The notes under the pieces are model-generated. The model was not told where the DNA came from. It saw nothing but the letters and a program-made list of their open reading frames with translations, and ran no database searches. Made by a program: the position numbers and the translations under genes. Below are positions 14,979 to 24,419 of a stretch of DNA of 46,094 bases, one piece after another. Origin of the DNA: an uncultured Bacteroidales bacterium. Its GTDB lineage: Bacteria; Bacteroidota; Bacteroidia; Bacteroidales; UBA932. The DNA lies in assembly GCA_944325965.1 (NCBI GenBank), contig CALVCB010000010.1, positions 1 through 46,094 on the forward strand, given 5' to 3'. The stretch's first letter is position 1; every line of letters starts with the position of its first letter.

Positions 14979-17588
14979 ATGGAAAACAATATCAAGATGT
15001 CATTCCCCGTGGTGGGGATGAGCTGCGCCTCATGCGCCGCGCGGGTGGACAGGACCCTCAACAGGCAGGAAGGTGTAATACAGGCGGATGTGAACTATGC
15101 CTCCGCGGTGGCCCATGTAGTATTCGACCCGCAGAAATGCTCCCCGGAAGATCTCCGGAAGGCGGTCCGGGATGCAGGATACGACCTTCTGGTCATGCCC
15201 GGGAAAGGATACGGGGCGGCGGAAGGAGATGCTGCCGCCGGTGCAGAGGAGGCCGGCTGCACGGAAGCAGACGGAGAGGAGAGGCTTTACGAAGAAGCAG
15301 AACGCATACATGAAAAGCATTACCGGGAACTGAAACGGAAAACTGTCGCGGCAATCGTCCTTTCCATCCCGCTCATGGTGCTGGGGATGCTGTTCATGGA
15401 CGTGACGTGGATGAAATACATCCTTTTCGCCCTCTCGACACCGGTGGTGTTCTGGCTCGGGCGCGGGTTCTTCACAAGCGCATGGAAACAGCTGCGGCAC
15501 GGGAGCGCCAACATGGATACCCTCGTGGCATGCAGCACAGGGATAGCATGGCTTTTCAGCGTGTTCAACATGCTTTTCCCGCAGTTCTGGCTCTCCCGTG
15601 GAATCACCCCGCATGTATATTTCGAGTCCTCCGCCATGATCATCTCATTCATACTCATAGGCAGGCTGCTCGAAGACAGGGCGAAACGCGACACTTCAAG
15701 CGCAATACGCCGCCTGGCCGGACTCCGCCCGAAGACAGTATCCGTCATCACTCCGGACGGTGAAAAGACCGTAAGGATATCGCAGATCCGGCCCGGGGAC
15801 ATCCTGTCGGTGAAACCCGGAGAGAAAATCGCCGCAGACGGGACGGTCTTCTCCGGGGATTCGTTCATCGACGAAAGCATGCTCAGCGGCGAGCCTGTCC
15901 CGGTAGCGAAGAAGCCCGGAGACAGGGTCTATGCCGGGACTGTGAACCAGAAGGGGGCTTTCCGCATGGCCGCGGAAAAGGTCGGGACAGACACCGTGCT
16001 CTCACGGATCATACACATGGTACAGGATGCACAAGGTACAAAGGCCCCGGTACAGAAGACGGTCGATAAGATAGCCTCGGTTTTCGTGCCGGTCATCATG
16101 GCCATTTCCGTGATAACGTTCATCGGCTGGGCTGTATTCGCCCCGCAGGACGGACTCACGCACGGGCTTCTGGCCATGGTGACAGTGCTGATAATCGCCT
16201 GCCCGTGCGCCCTCGGCCTGGCCACACCGACTGCAATCATGGTCGGGACAGGCAAAGGGGCGGAAAACGGCATCCTGATTAAAGACGCTGAAAGCCTGGA
16301 GGTTGCAAAGAAGATTGACGTCGTAGTCCTTGACAAGACCGGGACACTTACCGAAGGGAAACCGCGTGTGACCGGATGCATGTGGGCCACACCCGGGAAA
16401 CAGGAGGAATACCGGCGTATCCTCCTTGCCCTTGAGAAAAAGTCTGAGCATCCGCTTGCCGGGGCCGTGGTGGAATACCTTGAGAAAGACCACCCGGAAT
16501 GCCCTGTCCCGGCAGAGGGCGGGGAGCCTTCCGGGAAGCCGTCCTCATTCGAAGCCGTACCGGGACGCGGAATCCGGGGTACTGCAGACGGGCGGACGTT
16601 CATGGCAGGAAACCGTGAGATGCTGCAGTCCGCCGGAGTACAGATCCCTCCGGAAATGGAGCGGCAGGCCGGGGAATGGGAATCCGCGGCCAGGACCGTA
16701 ATATGGTTTGCAGACACATCCGGGGCCGTCGCGGTGCTCGCCATAGAGGACGCCATCAAGCCAACCTCACCGGAAGCGGTAGCCGAACTCCGTAAAATGG
16801 GCATCCGGGTATATATGCTCACAGGGGACAATGAAGCTTCCGCCAGGGCCGTGACAACAGCCTGCGGCATAGAGCATTACCGCTCCGGCGTCCTCCCGGA
16901 GGACAAAATCGGGTTCATCCGCTCTCTCCAGGGCGGGGGCTACAAGGTCGCTATGGCAGGTGACGGGATCAACGATAGCGCGGCCCTCGCCCAGGCCGAC
17001 CTGAGCATTGCCATGGGACAGGGAAGCGACATCGCCATGGACGCGGCCATGGTCACCGTCCTCTCTTCCGACCTGAAGAAAATCCCTCAGACCATAAGGC
17101 TTTCAGCTATGACGGTAAGGACCATCCGCGAGAACCTCTTCTGGGCATTCATCTATAACCTTATCGCCGTCCCGGTCGCCGCCGGGGTCCTGTATCCGCT
17201 GAACGGCTTCCTGCTAGACCCGATGATCGGAGGCGCCGCCATGGCCCTGAGCAGCGTCAGTGTCGTGAGCAACAGCCTGAGGCTGAAATACAGAAGGGCA
17301 TGGAAAAACAAAAGTAAAATTCAAGTTATCCATACGGATGACAGTACCACAATACAAACCAAAGAAAAAAAAGTCATGAAAAAGTACAAAGTAGACGGAA
17401 TGATGTGCGGACATTGCCGCATGCATGTGGAAAAAGCCCTGAACAGCATTGAAGGAATCAGTGCCACCGTAACCCTCGACCCGCCTGTAGCGGAGGTGGA
17501 ATTCACCGGAGGGAAAGAAATTTCCACGGCAGAACTCCAGAAGGTAATTACAGAGAATGCAGGAGATTATACCATTTCAGACATGTGA
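14979..17588 (+). CDS. copA: Copper-exporting P1B-type ATPase with fused C-terminal CopZ-like HMA domain
   Basis: 869 residues from ATG 14979; ATG 14997, right before the first HMA domain, is a good alternative. Order: N-terminal HMA (about 7-75; GMSCASC, Cys16/Cys19), acidic linker (75-110), membrane segments, actuator loop with SGEP, the Cu(I)-binding CPC in helix 6 (Cys408, Cys410), phosphorylation motif DKTGTLT (Asp452), P1B HP motif (His491), hinge GDGIND (661-666), and the YN and MALSS motifs of the last two helices (Cu+ class 1B-1). The tail is unusual. After a Lys/Thr-rich linker encoded by A-rich DNA, a second complete HMA domain begins at Met800 (Cys810/Cys813 in MMCGHC); in related genomes I would expect it as a separate chaperone gene. 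It exports Cu(I) from the cytoplasm and is probably controlled by the HMA-AraC protein upstream. Confidence 0.95.
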   Translation: MENNIKMSFPVVGMSCASCAARVDRTLNRQEGVIQADVNYASAVAHVVFDPQKCSPEDLRKAVRDAGYDLLVMPGKGYGAAEGDAAAGAEEAGCTEADGEERLYEEAERIHEKHYRELKRKTVAAIVLSIPLMVLGMLFMDVTWMKYILFALSTPVVFWLGRGFFTSAWKQLRHGSANMDTLVACSTGIAWLFSVFNMLFPQFWLSRGITPHVYFESSAMIISFILIGRLLEDRAKRDTSSAIRRLAGLRPKTVSVITPDGEKTVRISQIRPGDILSVKPGEKIAADGTVFSGDSFIDESMLSGEPVPVAKKPGDRVYAGTVNQKGAFRMAAEKVGTDTVLSRIIHMVQDAQGTKAPVQKTVDKIASVFVPVIMAISVITFIGWAVFAPQDGLTHGLLAMVTVLIIACPCALGLATPTAIMVGTGKGAENGILIKDAESLEVAKKIDVVVLDKTGTLTEGKPRVTGCMWATPGKQEEYRRILLALEKKSEHPLAGAVVEYLEKDHPECPVPAEGGEPSGKPSSFEAVPGRGIRGTADGRTFMAGNREMLQSAGVQIPPEMERQAGEWESAARTVIWFADTSGAVAVLAIEDAIKPTSPEAVAELRKMGIRVYMLTGDNEASARAVTTACGIEHYRSGVLPEDKIGFIRSLQGGGYKVAMAGDGINDSAALAQADLSIAMGQGSDIAMDAAMVTVLSSDLKKIPQTIRLSAMTVRTIRENLFWAFIYNLIAVPVAAGVLYPLNGFLLDPMIGGAAMALSSVSVVSNSLRLKYRRAWKNKSKIQVIHTDDSTTIQTKEKKVMKKYKVDGMMCGHCRMHVEKALNSIEGISATVTLDPPVAEVEFTGGKEISTAELQKVITENAGDYTISDM
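17376..17588 (+). other. Possible internal start giving a free CopZ-like copper chaperone
   Basis: Within copA, in the same frame, an ATG at 17376 opens a 70-codon stretch ([14 protein letters not shown]...) with the exact size and ends of stand-alone Bacteroidales copper chaperones. Just before it lies the A-rich run AAAGAAAAAAAAG (17361-17373). Either the stop between two genes has been lost, or the chaperone is also made separately by internal initiation. The sequence cannot tell which. Confidence 0.45.
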
Positions 17589-17729
17589 GAGGCGTTTTTT
17601 TCTAAAAAAAATTGAAATTTTCCGGTGCAATATTTCCCGGCTGCAGGGTTTAATAAATTGTGAAACGTCGAATGAAGGAGTTTTATTTTTACGACAAAGA
17701 CAATTTTGTATTATTTAAAACCTTAAAAA

Positions 17730-18350
17730 ATGAAAATTTCAGTATTGAAAAATTGGGCTGCAGCCGCCCTGTTCATTGCTGCCGGCAGCGTATTCGTATC
17801 ATGCGACAAGGACAATGGGAATGACAACGGGACAGATGGTTCTACAGACGTTGACGCTACTGCCGTAATCGGGGACTATACAGGTACGATGTCCATCCCT
17901 GTAGTAGCTCCATCTGAAAATAACGGAACCGAAGAAGGTAGCCAGACAGGCACTGAAATAAAGGCAGCTAAAGTGACAGCTACTGATATCGAATTCACTG
18001 ACTTCCCTATCCGCGACCTTGTAGCGGCAATTGTCGGTGAAAATAATGCCGATGGTATCGTAAACCTTGTAGGACAGGTTGACTATAAGATACCTTATAC
18101 CGCTACTGTAAACGAAGACAAGGCTGGTATTTCTCTTGAACTCGCACCAGAAGTATTGAAAATTACTGCAGGGGAAGGAGAGAATGCCCTTAATGTAGAA
18201 GTTACTATTAATGCAAAAGGAACAGGAGAATACACAGTAGAGTCAAAAAATCTTGTATTCAGTCTGACTGCGGCAGAGGTAACAGTAGCAGGAAATAAAC
18301 TTGACAAATTCGAAGCGATGGATATCGACTTCAACCTCACCAAGAAATAA
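17730..18350 (+). CDS. Small DUF4840-like (calycin-like) lipoprotein
   Basis: 206 residues. The lipoprotein signal ends at VFVSC (Cys25), followed by an Asp/Asn/Gly tether, then one beta-rich domain (about 45-205) beginning VIGDYTGTMSIPV and ending MDIDFNLTKK. The alternating strands with a final amphipathic strand look like the small lipocalin/calycin-style lipoproteins of Bacteroidetes (DUF4840 and relatives); the assignment rests on general pattern, not on a diagnostic motif. No Cys/His/Met metal cluster is visible, so a direct copper role is not supported. The gene is noticeably AT-richer than its neighbours and uses more A/T-ending codons. It is 141 bases after copA and has its own terminator. 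Confidence 0.8.
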   Translation: MKISVLKNWAAAALFIAAGSVFVSCDKDNGNDNGTDGSTDVDATAVIGDYTGTMSIPVVAPSENNGTEEGSQTGTEIKAAKVTATDIEFTDFPIRDLVAAIVGENNADGIVNLVGQVDYKIPYTATVNEDKAGISLELAPEVLKITAGEGENALNVEVTINAKGTGEYTVESKNLVFSLTAAEVTVAGNKLDKFEAMDIDFNLTKK

Positions 18351-18377
18351 CATTGTTATCTGCTTCTTACAACACCG

Positions 18378-18415
18378 GAGGATGGGCCAGATTATTGACC
18401 CATCCTCTTCTTATT
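18378..18415 (+). terminator. Rho-independent terminator of the DUF4840-like gene
   Basis: GAGGATGGG (18378-18386) and CCCATCCTC (18399-18407) form a perfect 9-bp stem with a 12-base loop, followed by the T-rich tail TTCTTATT. It starts 27 bases past the stop codon. Confidence 0.85.
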
Positions 18416-18580
18416 CGCACCCGCCGGGATTCGGCACTGTTATGACAGTCCTTACATACTCGTCCCGAATAACCCTCTGTCATTTCCGGAGACACCGGCC
18501 GAAACCGGAAAAACCGTCCCGTCTGTCGTCCCGGGCGTCAGTCGGGGAATCTTGCCGGGAGCACGGGCTGCCATAAATAA
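18416..18580 (+). other. Non-coding spacer between the copper genes and the GH92 gene
   Basis: Part of a 335-base gene-free gap (18351-18685). Apart from the terminator and promoter listed separately, it holds a short hairpin ACTGT-TATG-ACAGT at 18436-18449 and a GC-rich stretch with partial self-complementarity. I see no tRNA, open frame or known riboswitch in it. Confidence 0.5.
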
Positions 18581-18612
18581 TTTGGATATGTCTGAATATT
18601 CTCTGATATTTG
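18581..18612 (+). promoter_or_regulatory. Bacteroidales promoter of the GH92 gene
   Basis: TTTG (18581-18584), then 20 bases, then GATATTTG (18605-18612), matching TTTG-N19/21-TAnnTTTG with one mismatch in the -7 box. It would give a leader of about 65 bases before the ATG at 18686. Confidence 0.7.
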
Positions 18613-18685
18613 TACCTGATGACACTGGGAAGCCGTTTAAAATCTAAACAGCTTCTGATTCCAATCAATTGACATTTTATTCATT

Positions 18686-21600
18686 ATGCTGAAACGTTTT
18701 TTAGCTGCCGCCGTATGCATGGCTGCAACATGCTGTGCCGCAGCGGCAAATGGCCATACCGTATGGAACATCGGAGAGGCGGACAGGAGAGCCGACGGGT
18801 TCGCGCTCGCCCCCGCCGGGTTCAGGGACTTCATTGCCAATGACTTTGGATACGAGGACAAATTCTTCCTCGTAGGCTGGTCCTCTCCGGACAGAGACTT
18901 CCCGTACACACTTCCTGGACCTGCCGACACATGGGGCGGGACATGGTCTACTGCAGGATGGCGCACCCACCAGGTGAACATACTTTTCGGCCTGGAGGAA
19001 GAACCTGCTGCAGAAGGATATACGCTGGTCATAGACCTCGCGGATTTCTCAAAGAGGTTCCTCCCGCTGGTGAAAGTGAAGGTGAATACGCAGGATGCCG
19101 GATTCCAGCTTTCTGCGCCGGGAGCGGACATGGCTTCGCAGAAGAAGCCCGGGCTGACGGAGCCGGTGACGGACACATTGTCCCTGACAGGGGACTACAG
19201 CATGGCCACCCCTTACAGCATAAGGGTCCCTCTGGAGCCAGGAGTGCTGAAAAAAGGCGGCAACCGGATCTGCATCTCCGTGCTGGAGGGGTCGTGGATA
19301 CTGTTTGACCGGATAGCACTGGAAGGGGATGCGCCCGCAGCCGTCTGCAGACCGGGAAAAGTGTTCATCCGGGACATAGCGGCCGCAGACTACGAAATCC
19401 CGGCCGGGAAAAAGAATGTCCAGCCCCTTATCGTGGACGTGGAGCATCTTTCAGGGGAGCCGGTACTGAGCGTGGAGCTGGACGGGAAAGAGATCTTCTC
19501 ATCCGAAGTGGAGAAAGGGCGGTACCAGTTCGAGGTCCCTATGCCGGCCGTGAAAAAGGAGAGGGAAAGCCGCTATTCCGTCCTGTGCGACGGCAGGGAA
19601 ATAGCTTCCGGCGATGTGGTCCGCACTCCGGAGCGCACCGGGACCCTGGCGGACTATGTGGACACGAGGATCGGCACGGCGCATTCGCGGTGGATGATAG
19701 CGCCTGGCCCCTGGATGCCGTTCAGCATGGTGAAAATGAGCCCTGACAACCAGAACGCGGGCTGGCAGGCAGGCTACCAGCCGTCTTTCGAGAACATAGG
19801 ATGTTTCAGCCACATCCATGAATGGACCCTGGGAGGCCTGGGCATCATGGCGGCAAACGGAAAGCTGGAGACCCGGGTGGGTGACGAGCAGAAACCGGAC
19901 GAGGGATACCGCTCCCGCATAAATAAACGCACCGAGCAGGCAGGGATAGGCTACTATGCCGCCGACCTCACGGACTACGGCATCAAGGCAGAGGTCACCG
20001 CCACCACCCGCTGCGGATTCGAGAGATTCACTTTCCCTGCCGACCGCGGAGAGGGGCGCATCCTCATCGAGCTGCACCCGCAGACAGAATACGGGATACA
20101 GATCAGGGAGGTTAAGGTAAAGAAAACGGGCGACCGCCGTATCGAGGGGTATGTACACCAGCTCTCGCCGGGAGTGTGGAGCAACGATGCCGACCAGGAC
20201 TACCTCCTGAATTTCGTGATAGAATTCGACCGCCCTATGAAAAGTCTGGGGAGCTGGTGCGACGGCACCATCAACCTGGACACAGCCGGACTGGAAAACG
20301 GGCCGTGCAGCGAGGCGGGGCTTTTCGCAACATTCGACCCTGCGGAGTGTCCTGTTGTGCAGGTGCGCTCCGGCATCTCGCTGGTGAGCGTAGAGAACGC
20401 ATCCGAGAACCTGCTCAAAGAAGTCACGGAACCTTTCGGGTGGGACTTCGGGGCCGTGGTGCAGCACCAGAAAGACACATGGAACAGCATATTCAGCCGT
20501 CTGGCAATCAAGACCTCAGACCGCCTGGAGAAAGTGCGTTTCTACAACAATATGTACCGGTCCGTCTGCAGCCGCAACATCTGGAGTGACGTCAATGGCC
20601 AATGGCGCGGCACCGACGGCAGAGTCCACCGCGTGGCAGATCCGCAGAACGACGTGATGCTCGGCTGCGACGCCTTCTGGAACACATTCTGGAACCTCAA
20701 CCAGTTCTGGAACCTTGTCACCCCTGAATGGTCCGGCAGATGGGTCCGCTCCCAGCTGGCCCTGTACGACGCCTACGGATGGCTGGCGAAAGGCCCTGCA
20801 GGGCTCAACTACATTCCCGTGATGGTCGGAGAGCACGAGATTCCGCAGATAGTGGGCGCATGGCAGATGGGCATCCGCGACTTCGACGGAAAGAAAGCCC
20901 TGGAGGCCGCTGTGAAGATGCAGACAACACCCGCACAGAAAGTGTTCACAGGTTTTGCAGGGAACCGCGACCTGGAGGCGTACATGCAGTACGGCTACGT
21001 CCCTTATGACAAGGGCCGATTCTCCAACACGATGGAATACTCCTTCGATGACTGGACCGTAGGACAGCTGGCGAAATCCCTCGGCCAGGACAGCCTGTAC
21101 AGGGTGTTCAACGACCGCGGCTACTGGTGGCAGAACGTGATCAGCGAGGACGGCTACTGCCAGATGAAGGACAGCAAGGGCCTGTGGCTCCCGGACTTCG
21201 ACCCGTTCCGCAGCGGGGCCAACCGGCACTATGTCGAGGGTAACGCATGGCAGCTCACCTTCTTCGTTCCGCAGGATGTCCCCGCTCTGGTGGAGAAAAT
21301 CGGCAACAAGAGATTCACCGACAGGCTCCTGTGGGGCTTCAACCAGGACGAGGCATTCCGCTACAACGCCCCTAACGACCAGTACTGGGACCACCCTATA
21401 GTCCAGGGCAACCAGCAGTCCATGCACTTCGCCTTCCTCTTCAACTGGGCCGGATACCCGTGGCATACCCAGAGATGGAGCCGTTCCATCCTGGAGCGCT
21501 ACTACGGCTGCGGGACAGCCAACGCCTATCTCGGCGACGAAGACCAGGGGCAGATGAGCGCATGGGCGGTCATGGCTTCTCTCGGCCTGTTCCAGACTGA

Positions 21601-21868
21601 CGGGGGATGCAGCACCACACCTGTCTACGAAATCGCCAGCCCGCTGTTCGAAGAGGCGGTAATCGACCTCGGAGGAAGGTACGGGCGCGGACAGAAATTC
21701 ACCATCAGGGCCCGGAACGCATCCCGCAACAACATCTACGTCCAGAGCGCAGTCCTCAACGGGAAACCTCTTGAATCATTCAAGTTCCCGGCCTCGGAAC
21801 TCCTGAAGGGAGGGGAACTTGTCCTGGAGATGGGCCCCGAGCCTGCCACAGACTGGGGAGTGGAATAG
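18686..21868 (+). CDS. Divergent GH92 (alpha-mannosidase family) with N-terminal PL4-like module
   Basis: 1060 residues with a signal peptide (about 1-22). Residues about 24-225 resemble the C-terminal jelly-roll domain of PL4 rhamnogalacturonan lyases (VWNIGEADRRADGF, FFLVGWSSPDRDFPYTLPGP, VKVKVNTQDAG, GSWILFDRIAL). A linker beta domain follows to about 320. The GH92 part (about 322-1055) opens DYVDTRIGT and contains CFSHIHEWTLGGLGIM, GCDAFWNTFWNLNQFW, VMVGEHEIPQIVGAWQMG, NTMEYSFDDWTVGQLAKSLG and GDEDQGQMSAWAVMASLG. The overall pattern and the DDW and EDxGQMSAW motifs are GH92, Ca2+-dependent exo-alpha-mannosidases. The first motif differs from the usual FSHTHLSGTG, and VGEHEIP from the usual GNET-type acid motif, so specificity may differ. 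A DeoR regulator and manC lie convergently downstream. Confidence 0.85.
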   Translation: MLKRFLAAAVCMAATCCAAAANGHTVWNIGEADRRADGFALAPAGFRDFIANDFGYEDKFFLVGWSSPDRDFPYTLPGPADTWGGTWSTAGWRTHQVNILFGLEEEPAAEGYTLVIDLADFSKRFLPLVKVKVNTQDAGFQLSAPGADMASQKKPGLTEPVTDTLSLTGDYSMATPYSIRVPLEPGVLKKGGNRICISVLEGSWILFDRIALEGDAPAAVCRPGKVFIRDIAAADYEIPAGKKNVQPLIVDVEHLSGEPVLSVELDGKEIFSSEVEKGRYQFEVPMPAVKKERESRYSVLCDGREIASGDVVRTPERTGTLADYVDTRIGTAHSRWMIAPGPWMPFSMVKMSPDNQNAGWQAGYQPSFENIGCFSHIHEWTLGGLGIMAANGKLETRVGDEQKPDEGYRSRINKRTEQAGIGYYAADLTDYGIKAEVTATTRCGFERFTFPADRGEGRILIELHPQTEYGIQIREVKVKKTGDRRIEGYVHQLSPGVWSNDADQDYLLNFVIEFDRPMKSLGSWCDGTINLDTAGLENGPCSEAGLFATFDPAECPVVQVRSGISLVSVENASENLLKEVTEPFGWDFGAVVQHQKDTWNSIFSRLAIKTSDRLEKVRFYNNMYRSVCSRNIWSDVNGQWRGTDGRVHRVADPQNDVMLGCDAFWNTFWNLNQFWNLVTPEWSGRWVRSQLALYDAYGWLAKGPAGLNYIPVMVGEHEIPQIVGAWQMGIRDFDGKKALEAAVKMQTTPAQKVFTGFAGNRDLEAYMQYGYVPYDKGRFSNTMEYSFDDWTVGQLAKSLGQDSLYRVFNDRGYWWQNVISEDGYCQMKDSKGLWLPDFDPFRSGANRHYVEGNAWQLTFFVPQDVPALVEKIGNKRFTDRLLWGFNQDEAFRYNAPNDQYWDHPIVQGNQQSMHFAFLFNWAGYPWHTQRWSRSILERYYGCGTANAYLGDEDQGQMSAWAVMASLGLFQTDGGCSTTPVYEIASPLFEEAVIDLGGRYGRGQKFTIRARNASRNNIYVQSAVLNGKPLESFKFPASELLKGGELVLEMGPEPATDWGVE

Positions 21869-21919
21869 ACAAAAGGCATGGATGCCTTACCGGGGACAAG
21901 ACGGACATCGATTTACATC

Positions 21920-22687
21920 CTATCCCGCAATGATTATCTGCACTCCGGCCTCTTCCATCTGCTCTTTCATAGTGGAAGGAATGCCGGAGTCGGTGATGAT
22001 GATGTCTATATCCTCGATATTGCCTATCCTGCCGAATCCGCGCCTTCCGAACTTGGAGGAATCGGCAAGGACCACTGTCTTTGACGCCACTTTCATCATA
22101 GCATTGGTAAGCCTTGCCTCCTCTACGGTGGCGCATGTGATGCCCGACTCGAAGTCGATCCCGTCACATCCGATGAACAGCTTGGAGCAGCTGACGTTGG
22201 CCAGCCCCATCTCCGCATAGATCCCGCGCACTGAAAGCGAATTCTTGTACATCTCGCCGCCGAGGACCAGCACCTTTATGTTCTCCTTTTCGTTCAGCAG
22301 GACGGCAATGCCCAATGAAGGTGTGACCACATTGATGTTCCCTATCGGATGCAGGATCTCGGCAAATGCAGTGACGGTGGAGCCTGAGGCGAGGATTATC
22401 GCATCATCAGGTGTAATGGTCCTCTGTGCCGCATCTGCAATCATCTTTTTCAAGGCAATGTTCTGGGTCTGCTTCTCCGTGATGCTTATATCCATCACGT
22501 GCGGCTTGACAGGAGAGGCGCTGCCGTGGGTCCTGTACAGGACATTCTGGCTTTCCAGGATGCGCAGGTCCTTCCGGATTGTCGCCCCGGTCACACCAAG
22601 CTGGTCGGCAAGGTCCTGCACCCTGACAAAACCGTTCTTTGCAAGCTGCTCCTTTATAAACTTGTGGCGTTCGGCAATACTTATCAT
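21920..22687 (-). CDS. DeoR/GlpR-family transcription regulator
   Basis: 255 residues. The N-terminal DeoR winged helix-turn-helix (about 6-60; RVQDLADQLGVTGATIRKDLRILE) is followed by the C-terminal sugar-phosphate-sensing DeoRC domain (about 75-235) with ILASGSTVTAFAEIL, VLGGEMYKNSLSVRG and the IGCDGID signature. Such proteins usually repress sugar catabolic genes until a phosphorylated sugar binds. It is the last gene of a run with manC and yqeY (12 bases after yqeY) and convergent with the GH92 gene. A role in mannose or other hexose control is inference from context only. Confidence 0.92.
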   Translation of the reverse strand: MISIAERHKFIKEQLAKNGFVRVQDLADQLGVTGATIRKDLRILESQNVLYRTHGSASPVKPHVMDISITEKQTQNIALKKMIADAAQRTITPDDAIILASGSTVTAFAEILHPIGNINVVTPSLGIAVLLNEKENIKVLVLGGEMYKNSLSVRGIYAEMGLANVSCSKLFIGCDGIDFESGITCATVEEARLTNAMMKVASKTVVLADSSKFGRRGFGRIGNIEDIDIIITDSGIPSTMKEQMEEAGVQIIIAG

Positions 22688-22699
22688 ATCGTGTCCGTG

Positions 22700-23158
22700 T
22701 TATTTGTTTTCTGACAGGAGGGCCTTTACCAAAGTGCTGATCATCTTGCCGTCAGCCTGCCCGGCAAGTCTCTTGGTAGCCGTACCCATGACCTTGCCCA
22801 TATCTGATGGGCCGGAGGCTCCGGTCTCGGCGATTATGCCTTTGAGGATTTCCCTCACCTCACTCTCACTGAGCTGCTTCGGGAGATAGACCTCCATTGC
22901 CGCAGCCTCGGCAAGCTCGTTCTCGGCAAGCTCCGGACGGTTCTGTCCGGAATATATCTCCGCACTTTCCTTACGCTGTTTAACAAGCTTTTGGATAATC
23001 TTCACAATCTCGGCATCGGTAATTTCCCCGCTGCCGCCCTCGGACGTCTTTGCAAGCAATATTGCAGCCTTGATCCCCCTAAGCGCAGCAAGACGCACGG
23101 TCTCATGCGCTTTCATAGCGGTCATGATGTCCGCCTGTATCTGTTTCTCGAGTTCCAT
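22700..23158 (-). CDS. yqeY: GatB/YqeY domain-containing protein
   Basis: 152 residues, the normal length for YqeY. Opening MELEKQIQADIMTAMKAHE and the AALRGIKAAI, KQRKESAEIYSGQNRPELAENEL, EVYLPKQLSE and DMGKVMGTATKRLAGQADGK blocks identify the family. This is the tRNA-binding helical domain found at the end of GatB, here stand-alone. Its cellular role is not well defined; a link to Glu/Asp-tRNA amidation is assumed from homology. It is 24 bases after manC and 12 before deoR. Confidence 0.95.
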   Translation of the reverse strand: MELEKQIQADIMTAMKAHETVRLAALRGIKAAILLAKTSEGGSGEITDAEIVKIIQKLVKQRKESAEIYSGQNRPELAENELAEAAAMEVYLPKQLSESEVREILKGIIAETGASGPSDMGKVMGTATKRLAGQADGKMISTLVKALLSENK

Positions 23159-23182
23159 GATATGATTTGTTTTAGAAACCTG

Positions 23183-24277
23183 TTATCTGTAATTTTCAAA
23201 CCCCGGCATAGACAGCCTCGCCGTAAACTCCTTCAGCTTCCTGTCGTCCTTCGGACAGATGAGCAGGGCCCGTCCCGTATCTATGACAACATAGTTTTCA
23301 AGCCCCTTCACCGCCACCAGCTTGTCATACGTATCGGAATACACGACGACATCGCGGCTGTCCTCGGTGAGGATCTTTGCCGTATTGTATATGTTCCCGT
23401 TCTGGTCCTTCTCCCCGATACAGGTGTACAGGGACTCCCATGTCCCCACATCCGACCAGCCGAACCCGGCAGGATAGAGCCACGCCTTGTCCGTCTTCTC
23501 CATCACGCCGTAATCGATGGATATCTTTATGCAGTCCGTATAGGCCCTGCCGATGAAATCATCCTCCATGGCAGTGCCGATGGCGTGCTCCCATCCGCCG
23601 AATACCCTGGTCACCTCGGGCATGTGCTTTTCCATCTCCTTTATTATAGTCCCAGCCGTCCATACGAAGATTCCCGAATTCCAGAAGAACTCCCCGCTGT
23701 CTATGAACACCTTCGCGAGGGATACATCCGGCTTTTCCGTGAATGTCTTGACCTTGATGGCCCCGGCCTTCTGCAGCGCGGCGTTGCCCCCTGTCACCTG
23801 GATGTACCCGAAGTTCGGATCCGGCCTTGTGGGGGTGATCCCGAGGGTCATCAGCACATCGTTTTCCGAAACGAACTCCACGGCCTTGTCAATGGCTTCC
23901 CGGAACTTGTCCTCATCGAAGATTAGATGGTCTGCAGGTGTCACCACCATCGTAGCCTCAGGGTTCCTCTTGAACAGTGTATATGCCGCATACGCGATAC
24001 ACGGGCCCGTATCACGGGCGTAAGGCTCGAGGAGCAGGTTCTCCCGTTTCAGCTCCGGGATGTCCCTCATGACCAGGTCCCTGTATTTCTGGACCGTGAC
24101 CACTATGATATTGTCCTGCGGAATGACGGAAAGGAACCTGTCGTATGTATTCCTGAGGGATGTCCTGCCCGTATCGGCTATATCCATGAACTGTTTCGGG
24201 CATGCGGTAGTGCTGGCAGGCCACAGACGGGAGCCGTTCCCTCCTGCCATTATTACACAATATCGGTTATTGTCCAT
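23183..24277 (-). CDS. manC: Mannose-1-phosphate guanylyltransferase
   Basis: 364 residues. It makes GDP-mannose from mannose-1-phosphate and GTP in the cytoplasm, feeding GDP-fucose, capsule and glycoprotein synthesis. The nucleotide-binding motif MAGGNGSRLWPASTTACPKQF lies at 10-30. TPADHLIF (about 117-124), FTEKPDV (about 178-184), FFWNSGIFVWT and the WSDVGTWESLY motif are all diagnostic. The C-terminal isomerase domain of bifunctional ManC/AlgA proteins is absent, as is usual in Bacteroidetes. It is first of a three-gene run with yqeY and deoR. Confidence 0.95.
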   Translation of the reverse strand: MDNNRYCVIMAGGNGSRLWPASTTACPKQFMDIADTGRTSLRNTYDRFLSVIPQDNIIVVTVQKYRDLVMRDIPELKRENLLLEPYARDTGPCIAYAAYTLFKRNPEATMVVTPADHLIFDEDKFREAIDKAVEFVSENDVLMTLGITPTRPDPNFGYIQVTGGNAALQKAGAIKVKTFTEKPDVSLAKVFIDSGEFFWNSGIFVWTAGTIIKEMEKHMPEVTRVFGGWEHAIGTAMEDDFIGRAYTDCIKISIDYGVMEKTDKAWLYPAGFGWSDVGTWESLYTCIGEKDQNGNIYNTAKILTEDSRDVVVYSDTYDKLVAVKGLENYVVIDTGRALLICPKDDRKLKEFTARLSMPGFENYR

Positions 24278-24419
24278 GTCTTGATGGTTTTGACGTCAGA
24301 AAGACGAATTTATGTTCAATAATATTATCCTAAAAATAAATATTCCAACCTTAAATACCGGGATCCGACATACCGGCGCTTCCTGTCCGGCTCCGCTTTC
24401 CCGCACTGCCCCCGCCGTT

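Noticed and set aside
18416..18580. Possible tRNA or riboswitch in the GC-rich spacer
   Set aside because: Only short scattered complementarities; no cloverleaf or T-arm sequence could be built and no known riboswitch core is visible.
19499..21466. Two minus-strand open frames of over 300 codons each
   Set aside because: Both are antisense to the GH92 gene, whose own frame has clear family motifs; the antisense products show no motif or signal.
21873..21888. AAGGCATGGATGCCTT hairpin between GH92 and deoR as a terminator
   Set aside because: Short stem with a tiny loop and no T tract on either side; too weak to call.
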